Assembly (NCBI GenBank): GCA_016710965.1
Contig: JADJTW010000025.1
Location: forward strand, 1-30,083
Reading direction: 5' to 3'
DNA length: 30,083 nt
Source: Flavobacteriales bacterium
Lineage (GTDB): Bacteria > Bacteroidota > Bacteroidia > Flavobacteriales_F > PHOS-HE28
This document shows, in pieces, positions 1 to 7,798 of the stretch (positions within the stretch are counted from its first letter, which is position 1; each line of letters opens with the position of its first letter). A model generated the notes under the pieces. That model was not told the DNA's origin. It searched no databases and saw nothing but the letters and a program-made list of their open reading frames with translations. The translations under genes and the position numbers were made by a program.

Positions 1-110
1 ATCGATCCAACCGATGAGCCATCGACAACCGTAACAGGAAGCCCTGCGCAATAGACTGGAGGAAGCGCATGGCCGCTTAGTAAAGCGTATGTGGTTGATT
101 AAGGAGTGAA
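1..110 (+). pseudogene. C-terminal fragment of a glycosyltransferase-like gene
   Basis: A short forward reading stretch starting near base 39 reads EALRNRLEEAHGRLVKRM and stops at 107-109. It closely resembles the stretch at about 1069-1130 (EALRNKLKEADGR), which lies at the end of the broken glycosyltransferase described next. The simplest reading is that the window opens in the tail of a related, tandem glycosyltransferase whose body lies to the left. Only the last helix-like segment is visible and the upstream frame is interrupted, so family assignment rests on the similarity to its neighbour. It could also be a duplicated remnant. Confidence 0.3.
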
Positions 111-229
111 CCTCTTGAGCATCGGCGACCGCTAGGAAGGCATGGAGCCGAACGGCCGAGCGCGCCAGCATGGACCAGCGAAACCTGGGCATCCTGCGTT
201 GATCCAGCCATGCCCCGGCACATCCTCTC

Positions 230-1200
230 AAGCCTCCGTTGGTACGCGGTGAACCTGGCACTGGTGGCTTCAGCGTTCCCGACGATCAGAGTTGCGGCGC
301 TCGACGGACAGGGGCCGCGGTGATCGACGTGCAGGAGAATCGCTGGCATCAAATGCCTGCATCCTGCCGCTTGTTCCTCGCCGACCAGAGCTTATCAGTC
401 GTCATCAGGCATCGTTGGCGCTTCATCGGCAGCTGGGCCTCGCATGATCTGTTCCGCCGCAGCAGCTTCTTCAACCCTTCGGCAGCGATGCGCGCGGAGC
501 TGAAGAACTACTTATCACCGATCGATCGGCGGCAGGGAAACATCTCCGCCTCGACCTCCGAGTACTTCCCCTTCCCGGATATGTGCTGCCGGGCATCCGC
601 GTGCCGTGCCCATGGTAGACCAACCAGTATCATTAGCTCGCTGCACCCGCTTGAAAGTCCCAGCGCATGCGAAGAAGGGCAGCCTTTCTTCGGCAACATG
701 GATGGAGGCTTACGCACGACCTGAACCCCGCCACTTGTTCAGGTGCTTCACCATGCAGGGAATTGTTCGACCTGCTTCGCAGCAGCACGAAGCATCATGA
801 ACAGGCCTGCGAATGTGGATCGGATCGACAGCGTTCCGCAAAGGATGTGGTGCTCCTCGGTCGGCACAAACCGGCCGCGCATCCTCGCTTCGCGCTGGTC
901 GACGTGCTCGCGCGATTCGATTTCTTCCTGGCACCGAGCGGCGTGGTGATGCCCCTCTGCCTGACACTGGTGAAGGCGATGTTCGCAGGCTGCTATTCCC
1001 ATCTGACGGCATGCGCATGATGGACCCTCCCGCTGCAGAACGGGACCGCGGGACCATCGACGAACAGAGGAAGCCTTGCGCAACAAATTGAAGGAAGCCG
1101 ATGGCCGCGTTTGGTCAAGAGCATCATTGACGGTACCTTGAATCTCCTCGGCGGGCGACCATCTGAAGGTGTAGTCCCAGAAACCAACAGTTCCCCACCG
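230..1200 (+). pseudogene. glycosyltransferase-like gene, frame broken many times
   Basis: No single frame is open, but pieces in different forward frames join into a plausible glycosyltransferase. About 470-580 reads FFNPSAAMRAELKNYLSP. About 660-760 reads, across frames, like GNMD..AYARPEPRHLF. About 841-1000 reads DVLARFDFFLAPSGVVMPLC then LVKAMFAGC, which matches the donor-site pattern PxGxxMPLCxxLVEAMxxGxIP seen in exostosin-like or GT1-type enzymes (recalled, not searched). The tail continues DPPLQNG and EALRNKLKEADGR. At least five shifts are needed, so it is either a decayed gene or poorly resolved sequence. The adjoining stretch 1200-1345 shows nothing I can assign. Start and end are approximate. 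Confidence 0.35.
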
Positions 1201-1345
1201 GGCCGGTGATACTTTGACGCACGGAATTTCGATCCGAACTTCCCCCTCATTCGCCATCGCCTTGAGCATCCTTCGGCGCTTTGTTGCTGTCAGGCATCGA
1301 CTGAAACGGCGCGGCGTGGGGCAATGGTGGCCTACGCGAAACGTT

Positions 1346-1805
1346 TCAATGATGATACGGAAGCCGGTTGAGGATCGAGAAGGTCCTGTAGATCCGCTCA
1401 GCGAGGATGGCCCGAACCAACTGATGAGGGAAGGTCATGGCGGAGAGCAAGCACGAGATCGGCGCGCTGGCGGACCGCGTCCGTGAAGCCGTATGCGCCG
1501 CCAATGACGAACACCACTTGCCTCACTCCCCTGATCGCGCCATGCGCCCATGCGCGAAGCCAGGCCTACGCTGGCGATCTGGGCGCCGCGCTCGTCCAGT
1601 ACCACCACGCGTTCACCAGGCTGCAATGCGGCCAGGCACCGATCGCTTTCCACCTGCTGCTGCCTCATCGGGTCGGCACCTGCGGCCTCGGCCACATGCA
1701 CCACCTCACCAGGCCATGCGCTGCGTGCGCCCGATGTAATCGGCGAGCAGGTCTGCCACCGGGCCGCGCACCGTCTTGCCCTACGAACAAGAGCCTCGAT
1801 CTCAT
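1346..1805 (-). CDS. rlmH: RlmH, 23S rRNA (pseudouridine1915-N3)-methyltransferase, frame broken
   Basis: RlmH is a SPOUT-class enzyme that methylates pseudouridine 1915 in helix 69 of 23S rRNA, using S-adenosylmethionine. Three reverse-strand frames together give the full protein: start MRSRLLFVG at 1805, a middle with GERVVLLDERG-type sequence (here GERVVVLDERGAQ), the cofactor-loop motif VFVIGGAYGF, then LSAMTFPHQLVRAILAE and the end YRTFSILNRLPYHH with stop at 1346-1348. About 152 residues, the usual family size. Shifts lie near 1779 (extra G in a GGG run), near 1712 and near 1443. Because every conserved motif survives, sequencing error is more likely than true loss of this core gene. 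It is divergent from the DUF4783 gene. Confidence 0.85.
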
Positions 1806-1815
1806 GCCGGTGCAA

Positions 1816-1831
1816 TGTTGACAATTCAACA
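1816..1831. promoter_or_regulatory. short inverted repeat in the rlmH/DUF4783 divergent gap
   Basis: TGTTGACAATTCAACA has perfect 6-base arms (TGTTGA/TCAACA) around CAAT. It lies in the 86-base gap between the divergent rlmH and DUF4783 starts, 11 bases upstream of the rlmH start. It could be an operator, but arms this short arise by chance fairly often, and no Bacteroidota -7 box (TAnnTTTG) was found beside it. Confidence 0.2.
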
Positions 1832-1891
1832 ACAAGATGGCTCGCCCACTGGCCCGGTCTTTGCCAACTTTCGACGCAAATCGAATTCGCG

Positions 1892-2288
1892 ATGACCCGC
1901 CACCTGAACCCGACCGCTGCTGTGCTGTTCTCCACCGGCCTGCTCGCACAAGATGCCGTGAAGGACCAATTGGTAGCCGCCCTGAGCACCGGCAACTCCA
2001 AGGACCTAGCCGCGCATTTCATCGCCAACATCGACCTTACGGTGAAGGAGACCACCGATGTGTACAGCAAGGCGCAGGCCGAGCAGATCCTTCGCAAGTT
2101 CTTCAACGACAACCCCCCCGTCGGCCACGTGATCGAGCACAGCGGCGTGAGCAAGAGCGGCGACAAGTACTTCATCGGCATCCTGCACACGCACGGGCCA
2201 TTTCCGCACCACCTTTTTCCTGAAGAAGACCGACACCAGCTTCCAGGTGAAGCAGTTGCGGATCGAGGATAGCAAGAACGACTTCTGA
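1892..2288 (+). CDS. DUF4783 family secreted protein, one frameshift
   Basis: The start MTRHLNPTAAVLFSTGLLAQ looks like a short signal peptide, followed by a small SnoaL/NTF2-like fold candidate: AALSTGNSKDLAAHFIANID, then a segment with TTDVYSKAQAEQILRKFF and HSGVSKSGDKYFIGIL. After about base 2200 the frame shifts and continues as HFRTTFFLKKTDTSFQVKQL and RIEDSKNDF, the typical family ending, with the stop at 2286-2288. About 131 residues. DUF4783 proteins are small, Bacteroidota-specific and of unknown function, and commonly sit beside nadC, rlmH and yihY, as here. nadC starts two bases after the stop, so the two are very likely co-transcribed. Confidence 0.75.
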
Positions 2289-2290
2289 CC

Positions 2291-3133
2291 GTGCTGCCAC
2301 CCGGCACTGAGGATCTCATCGACCGGGCCCTGCAAGAGGACCTGGGCGAAGGCGACCATACGACGCTGAGCACCATCCCGAGAACACGCGCGGTGCTGCG
2401 CGCCTTCTCGTGAAAGCGTCTGGTGTGCTCGCGGGCGTCGAACTGGCGCAGGCGATCGCGGAACGGTTCGATCCCGACCTGTCGCTGAAGCCATACATGC
2501 TCGACGGTGCGCATGTTGCACCGAACGACGTTGCTCTCACGATCATGGGATCTACGAGGTCCATACTCATGGTGGAAAGGCTGGTGCTCAACTTCATGCA
2601 ACGCATGAGCGGTATAGCAACGCTCACCCACCAGTACGTGCAGGCTGTTGAGGGAACGGGGTGCCGGGTGCTGGACACGCGGAAGACAACACCCACTTTG
2701 CGCGCTCTTGAGAAGTGGGCCGTGCGCATCGGCGGAGGCACCAATCACCGGTTCGGTCTTTACGACATGGTCATGATCGAGGACAACCATGCCGACATGA
2801 GCGGCGGGATCCCTGAAACGATCAAGGCTGCGCAGAACTATCTGCGGCAGAAAGGGCCTCGACCTCCCGATCGAGGTGGAGACGCGGAACCTGCAAGAAG
2901 TGGAGCAGGCGATCCGCACTGGTGGGGTACAGCGAGTGATGCTGGACAACTTCGATCCGCTCTCGTTGCGCAAAGCGGTCGAGTTCATCGGCCGTCGTTT
3001 CGAGACGGAAGCCAGCGGTGGCATCACTTTGGCGACAGCCCGCACCATCGCAGAAACCGGAGTGGACTACATCTCGGTCGGCGCGCTCACGCACAGCGCA
3101 CCCGCGCTCGACCTCAGCTTGAAAGCCATCTGA
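2291..3133 (+). CDS. nadC: nicotinate-nucleotide pyrophosphorylase (carboxylating), two frameshifts
   Basis: NadC converts quinolinate and PRPP to nicotinate mononucleotide, CO2 and pyrophosphate in de novo NAD synthesis. Pieces in three frames join to about 281 residues, the usual length. The N-terminus reads LIDRALQEDLGEGDHTT, then KASGVLAGVELAQ, the central FMQRMSGIATLT, the signature DTRKTTPTLRALEKWAVRIG with GGG(T)NHR, then MIEDNH, VEVETRNLQEVEQA, MLDNFDP, EASGGI and DYISVGALTHSAPALDLSLK. Shifts are near 2380 (a missing base) and near 2855, where AAAGGGCCTC should read AAAGGCCTC. I chose the GTG at 2291, two bases after the DUF4783 stop. The yihY start follows the nadC stop by four bases. 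Confidence 0.9.
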
Positions 3134-3137
3134 GACC

Positions 3138-4097
3138 ATGTGGCAGCGCCTTCGTCGGAAATTCCTCTACTCGGGCGTCTTCCGGCGTCTGATGCGATGG
3201 AGCCACCGGATCGTACTGCCCGGCTTCGAGGGCTTCGACCTGTATCGCATCTCAAGGTTCTTCTTCGCCGCGCTCGCCAAGGGGCAGATCGCGATCAGGG
3301 CCTCGGCCATCGCCTTCAAGCTGTTCCTGGCCTTCTTCCCGGCGGTGATCGTGCTGCTCACGCTCATCCCGTACGTGCCCATCGATGATTTCCAGAACAA
3401 GCTGCTCGGCACATTCCAGGACATGATGCCCATAGAGGTCTTCCGCTTCATCGAGCAGACCCTCCACGACCTGGTGAAGAACCGGCACGGAGCTCTGCTC
3501 TCTGTGAGCTTCGTGATGGGCGTTTACCTCGCCAGCAACAGCATCGACGCCATCATGGCGGGCTTCAGCAGTAGTTCGAACATCACCAAATGGCATAGTC
3601 CGTTCAAGCAACGCCTGCTCAGCTTGGGCCTCCTGGTGGCGCTGGCCGTGCTCATGATGGTCGGCATTCCCCTGCTCACCTTGAGCGGCATCGCCATCCG
3701 CACCATCAACGAGTACGGCTACATCAGCGGGCCATTGCAGGTGTACGCGCTCTTCGCGGTGAAATGGGTGATCTCCATATTGATCGTGATCACGAGCGTG
3801 TCGCTGCTGTACAATGCAGGGGATCCCGGCAACAAGCGGTTCAGGCTCGTCACTCCGGGAACGCTCCTGGCGGTCTTCCTCATCCTCATCGTCTCGCAAG
3901 CGCTCGCCTTCGTCTTCAGCAACATCACCGACTACAACGCGCTCTACGGCTCCATCGGCGCCATACTCGCCGTGCAGCTATGGTTCTACTTCAACATGAT
4001 AGCCATACTCACGGGCTACGAGCTCAATACCAGCATTTCACGCGCTCGCGGCCTGCGCCGCACCAAGCTGGAAGTGCCACCGGAACAGCCTTCCTAG
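3138..4097 (+). CDS. YihY/BrkB family inner-membrane protein
   Basis: A 319-residue intact protein with about six hydrophobic segments, including LFLAFFPAVIVLLTLIPYVP, SVSFVMGVYLASNSIDAIMA, LGLLVALAVLMMVGIPLL, WVISILIVITSVSLLY and LLAVFLILIVSQALAFVF. The family landmarks are visible: AIRASAIAFKLFLAFFPA near the N-terminus (usual form A.aisfyalLsl.P), YNALYGSIGAILAVQLWFYF near the C-terminus and the following GYELN. The family was once called ribonuclease BN by mistake, and its function is unsettled. It follows nadC by four bases, so it probably belongs to the same operon. The frame is clean, unlike those to its left. Confidence 0.92.
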   Translation: MWQRLRRKFLYSGVFRRLMRWSHRIVLPGFEGFDLYRISRFFFAALAKGQIAIRASAIAFKLFLAFFPAVIVLLTLIPYVPIDDFQNKLLGTFQDMMPIEVFRFIEQTLHDLVKNRHGALLSVSFVMGVYLASNSIDAIMAGFSSSSNITKWHSPFKQRLLSLGLLVALAVLMMVGIPLLTLSGIAIRTINEYGYISGPLQVYALFAVKWVISILIVITSVSLLYNAGDPGNKRFRLVTPGTLLAVFLILIVSQALAFVFSNITDYNALYGSIGAILAVQLWFYFNMIAILTGYELNTSISRARGLRRTKLEVPPEQPS

Positions 4098-4141
4098 TGA
4101 ACGGGTACATTCGCCGTTGCCGCTGACCAGCGCGGCGAAGA

Positions 4142-7100
4142 ATGCGCACATCGATCATCGTCCCCATCGTCCTGATCCGCCTTGGCGCGTTGCCTGAGAG
4201 GGCTGCCGCGCAGCGCTTCGACGATGGCCACCCGCCCAACACCTACCGCAACGCCGACAATCCCTTCTACTGGAAGAACCGCCCGCCGTATGAGGGATAC
4301 TGGCAACAGGATGTCCACTACCTGATCAAAGGGCGGATGGACGATGGACGTGACGTGCTCGATGGCGAGCTCACGCTCTACTACCACAACAACAGCCCTG
4401 ACACGCTGCGGCATGTCTTCTTCCACTTGTACCAGGAAGCCTACGTGGCAGGCAGCTACAACCTGGATCAAGAGGACGAGCGATGGCGCGGCACCGGCAA
4501 GTCGAGCGACTATGCCGGCACACGCATCCACAGCCTTATGGCCGATGGCGACTCGCTTCGCACCGAACAGGACAACACCATCCTGAAAGTGTGGTTGAAG
4601 GAAGCTCTTGCCCCGGGCGAGAAGGCCACCTTCCGGATCGCCTTCAGCACGCACTGGAGCATGAACGTGGCGCGGCGCATGAAGCTCTTCAGCGCATGGG
4701 GCGCAAAGCATTACGATGGCGTCCACTGGTACCCGCGCATCGCGGTGTACGACCGCAAGTTCGGCTGGGACACGCAGCAGCACTTGGGCAGCGAGTTCTA
4801 CGGCGACTTCGGCACGTACGACGTGGATCTCGATTTCCCGCACCAGTACGTATTGGATGCCACCGGTGTACTTCAGAATCCGGCAGAAGCCATGCCCGCC
4901 GACCTGCGCGCGCGGCTCGACATAGCGAACTTCAAGGACAAGCCTTGGAACGAGGCACCTTCCGTGGTGATCGAACCCGACGCTACCAAGCGCAAGATTT
5001 GGAAGTTCCATAGCGAGAACACGCACGACTTCGCCTTCACCGCCGACCCCACTTATCGGATCGGCGAAGCGGAATGGAACGGCGTGGAATGCATCGCCCT
5101 CGCACAAGAACCCCACGCCAGCAAGTGGCAGAACGCTGCGGCCTATTGCGCCAAGGTGATCGAAGCGCACAGCACCAGTTGGGGCATGTACGCCTACCCC
5201 AAGATGATCGTTGCCGATGCACGCGATGGCATGGAGTACCCCATGCTCACCCTCGACAGCGGAAACGACCCCAACTACCGTGGCCTCTTCGTGCATGAAG
5301 TGGGGCACAACTGGTTCTTCGGCATGGTGGGCAACAACGAGACATACCGGGCCATGCTCGATGAAGGCTTCACGCAGTTCCTCACCGCTTGGGGACTGGA
5401 ACAGATCGATGGCGATACGATGGTCGTGGACACGCCACGAACCGCCTACGAGCGGCAATACACGCTGCCTGAGCTGCCCCGCGAAAGCGAAGTGTACTTC
5501 GGGTACACGCGCGATGCTCTGCGCGACCGCCTGCCGCCGATCAACACCCACAGCGATGAGTTCGGCTACCTCGCCACGAAGGGCTACGGAGGCTACGGCC
5601 ATGTGTACGGCAAGACGGCCACCATGCTGTACAACCTGCAATACGTGCTCGGCGATAGCCTGTTCCTGGCGGCCATGCGCGACTACTTCGACCGCTGGAA
5701 GATCTGTCACCCCTACCCCGAGGACTTCCGCCAGAGCATCATCGATTTCACCAAGGTCGATCTCAACTGGTTCTTCGACCAGTGGATCGAGACGGACAAG
5801 CGCATCGACTACAAGGTGAAGTGCGTGACCGGACGTCATCGCAGCGAGGGACAGACCATCACGTTGCTCCGAAAGGGATCGCTCCAGATGCCCATCGACC
5901 TGCGCGTGACGGCGAACGATGGCAGCATCCACGACTTCCACATCCCGAACACCTGGTTCGTGAAGGACACCAAGGCACAGGTGCTGCCACGCTGGATCGG
6001 CTTCGACGATCTGCGGCGCGAATACACCGCGCACGTGGACGTGCCCACGGGCATCGCGCAGGTGACGATCGATCCCACGAACCGGCTGGCCGACGCGTAC
6101 AAGTTGAACGACCATCTGCACATGCCGTTGGAGCTCACCTTCGACCACCACATCTGGAACCAGCCCGACCGGCGCACCTACGAAGCTTTCGTACGCCCCG
6201 ACCTCTGGTGGAACGGCTACGATGGGGTGAAGGCCGGCTTCCACGCCAACGGCAGCTACATGCGCTACAAGCACCGCTTCAGCGTGAGCGCATGGCTGAA
6301 CACCGGACTGGGCCAGCACCTGCCGCCTGAGAATCCGGCGCTGGCGGTGGACAGCATTCCTGGCAACACCGACACCGGCTTCGATCGCATCTCCTACAAC
6401 TTGAGCTACACCAACGGAACGGAGAAGGTGCTGCGCGGTTCTTCGGTGAGCCTGCATGCCCGCATGCTCGATGGCTTGCAACGCTACGGTGCAGGTTTCC
6501 AATGGGCGCTACCCAACAATCACACGACAGCACAGGTGAACGCCCTCTACTTCATACGCCGCGACAGCACCAGCCTCACCTACCTCCTCAACCCGGGCGA
6601 GTGGGAATTGGACGCGCTGAACGCCTCGTTGAACGCCAGCGTGCGCCACACCTACGCGTATGCGCGCGGCCGTGGCGACTTGCTGGTGGAAGCACGAAAT
6701 AGTGCCGCAGGCAGTGACAACGGGTATGGCTGGTTGCGCATGACGGCGGTGAACAGCAATCGCCTGGGGAAAGCGGAACTGCGCACGCGCGTATTCGCTC
6801 AGTACGGCAGCGGAAGCACGCCACGCGAGAGCGCGCTCTTCCTCGCAGGCGCTTCGCCCGAGGAGATGATGGAGAACAAGTACGTGCGCAGCGTGGGCAT
6901 GGTGCCGTATGACTGGCTGGGCTATGGCCCGGACGTCCAGCACTTCCAGCACGGTGGCGGCCTCGGCCTCCGTGGCTACGCGGGCTACCTGGCTCCGGAG
7001 CTGGACCCGGACAGCACGCTCGTGTACACCTACCGTGGCAATACCGGTGCAAGCGTGAGCGGCGAATTGGACCTCGATGGCTTGGTCCGCTTCCGCCCCG

Positions 7101-7384
7101 GCAAACTGGCGCGCGTGCTGCACCTGGACGTGTACCTCTTCGGCGATGTGGGCAGCATGGGCTATCGGACGATCTCCAGTGGCCGTACCAGCTTGCGCTT
7201 TGCCGAGCCGCGCGCTGATGCAGGTATGGGCGCAGCGCTCACCATCAAATCCTGGGGGCCCCTCACCGACATCAAGCCGCTCACGATCCGCTTCGACGCT
7301 CCAGTGTTCCTGAGCGCCCTGCCCGCAACGGAGACCGAGCACCTCGCCTTCCGCTACGTGGTGAGCATCGGCCGCAGCTTCTGA
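4142..7384 (+). CDS. M1 family zinc metallopeptidase with C-terminal Omp85-like barrel
   Basis: A 1080-residue protein with an N-terminal export signal (MRTSIIVPIVL..., likely cut after AAAQ about residue 24). The gluzincin site is complete: GMEYPML near 362 in place of GAMEN, HEVGH at 385-389, the third zinc ligand in MLDEGF (E408, exactly HExxH-18-E) and the transition-state Tyr region VYGKTATML (Y489). This predicts a zinc aminopeptidase acting outside the cytoplasm. From about 655 onward the sequence is alternating polar/hydrophobic strands with aromatic girdles, then GLGLRGYAGY (940-949), like the VRGF/Y lid motif of Omp85 barrels, ELDLDGLVRF, DVYLFGDVGS, RADAGMGAAL, IRFDAPVF and a terminal Phe. 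M1 enzymes usually lack this part, so the protein is probably a peptidase tethered to, or inserted in, the outer membrane. Confidence 0.9.
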   Translation: MRTSIIVPIVLIRLGALPERAAAQRFDDGHPPNTYRNADNPFYWKNRPPYEGYWQQDVHYLIKGRMDDGRDVLDGELTLYYHNNSPDTLRHVFFHLYQEAYVAGSYNLDQEDERWRGTGKSSDYAGTRIHSLMADGDSLRTEQDNTILKVWLKEALAPGEKATFRIAFSTHWSMNVARRMKLFSAWGAKHYDGVHWYPRIAVYDRKFGWDTQQHLGSEFYGDFGTYDVDLDFPHQYVLDATGVLQNPAEAMPADLRARLDIANFKDKPWNEAPSVVIEPDATKRKIWKFHSENTHDFAFTADPTYRIGEAEWNGVECIALAQEPHASKWQNAAAYCAKVIEAHSTSWGMYAYPKMIVADARDGMEYPMLTLDSGNDPNYRGLFVHEVGHNWFFGMVGNNETYRAMLDEGFTQFLTAWGLEQIDGDTMVVDTPRTAYERQYTLPELPRESEVYFGYTRDALRDRLPPINTHSDEFGYLATKGYGGYGHVYGKTATMLYNLQYVLGDSLFLAAMRDYFDRWKICHPYPEDFRQSIIDFTKVDLNWFFDQWIETDKRIDYKVKCVTGRHRSEGQTITLLRKGSLQMPIDLRVTANDGSIHDFHIPNTWFVKDTKAQVLPRWIGFDDLRREYTAHVDVPTGIAQVTIDPTNRLADAYKLNDHLHMPLELTFDHHIWNQPDRRTYEAFVRPDLWWNGYDGVKAGFHANGSYMRYKHRFSVSAWLNTGLGQHLPPENPALAVDSIPGNTDTGFDRISYNLSYTNGTEKVLRGSSVSLHARMLDGLQRYGAGFQWALPNNHTTAQVNALYFIRRDSTSLTYLLNPGEWELDALNASLNASVRHTYAYARGRGDLLVEARNSAAGSDNGYGWLRMTAVNSNRLGKAELRTRVFAQYGSGSTPRESALFLAGASPEEMMENKYVRSVGMVPYDWLGYGPDVQHFQHGGGLGLRGYAGYLAPELDPDSTLVYTYRGNTGASVSGELDLDGLVRFRPGKLARVLHLDVYLFGDVGSMGYRTISSGRTSLRFAEPRADAGMGAALTIKSWGPLTDIKPLTIRFDAPVFLSALPATETEHLAFRYVVSIGRSF

Positions 7385-7402
7385 TCATGCGCGCTTCTTG
7401 CC

Positions 7403-7798
7403 ATGGTCATCTGCTTCGCATCCGGAACGCTGCATGCGCAAACGGTCACAGGGCGATGGACAACGATCGACGACAACACCGGAAAACCGCGCAGCATCGT
7501 GGAGATCACCGTCGTCGATGGCACCCTCACCGGCCGCATCGTGGACCTCTATGACAAGACCCGCTTGGAGAAGCGCTGCGACAAATGCCCGGGCGATCGC
7601 AAGGACCAGCGCATAGTGGGCATGGAGATCATCCGTGACATGAAGCTCGATGGAGACACCTGGGAGGACGGCACCATCCTCGATCCCGAAACCGGAAAGG
7701 TGTACGATTGCAAATTGTGGCTCGCTGGAGATGTGCTGAAACTGCGTGGCTACGTGGCCTTCTTCTACCGCACCCAGACCTGGGTGAAGGGGCGCTAG
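7403..7798 (+). CDS. DUF2147 domain secreted protein
   Basis: 131 residues: a signal peptide ending in FASGTLHAQ, then the DUF2147 pattern VTGRWTTIDDNTGKPRSIVE, IVDLYDK, the two-cysteine motif RCDKCPGDRKDQ, IVGMEIIRDMK, WEDGTILDPETGKVYDCKLW and LKLRGYVAFFYRTQTW. This is the family's usual length and order, and members are small exported beta-rich proteins of unknown role. An ATG at 7387 lies in another frame. One missing base between 7387 and 7403 would give a better signal peptide (MRALLAMVIC...), so the true start may be 7387. The stop TAG overlaps the stop of the convergent gene inside a shared CTAG. Confidence 0.85.
   Translation: MVICFASGTLHAQTVTGRWTTIDDNTGKPRSIVEITVVDGTLTGRIVDLYDKTRLEKRCDKCPGDRKDQRIVGMEIIRDMKLDGDTWEDGTILDPETGKVYDCKLWLAGDVLKLRGYVAFFYRTQTWVKGR

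Noticed and set aside
748..1269. reverse open frame starting MLKAMANEGEVRIEI
   Set aside because: The first 50 residues look protein-like, but the rest is shadow sequence of the forward glycosyltransferase pieces and no family is recognised.
4106..4113. TACATTCG as a -7 box before the M1 gene
   Set aside because: One mismatch to TAnnTTTG, no -33 element, and the gene can be transcribed from the nadC-yihY operon.
4094..6502. 802-residue open frame on the reverse strand
   Set aside because: It lies fully opposite the M1 peptidase with low-complexity Val/His/Ala-rich content, which is the usual shadow of a high-GC gene.
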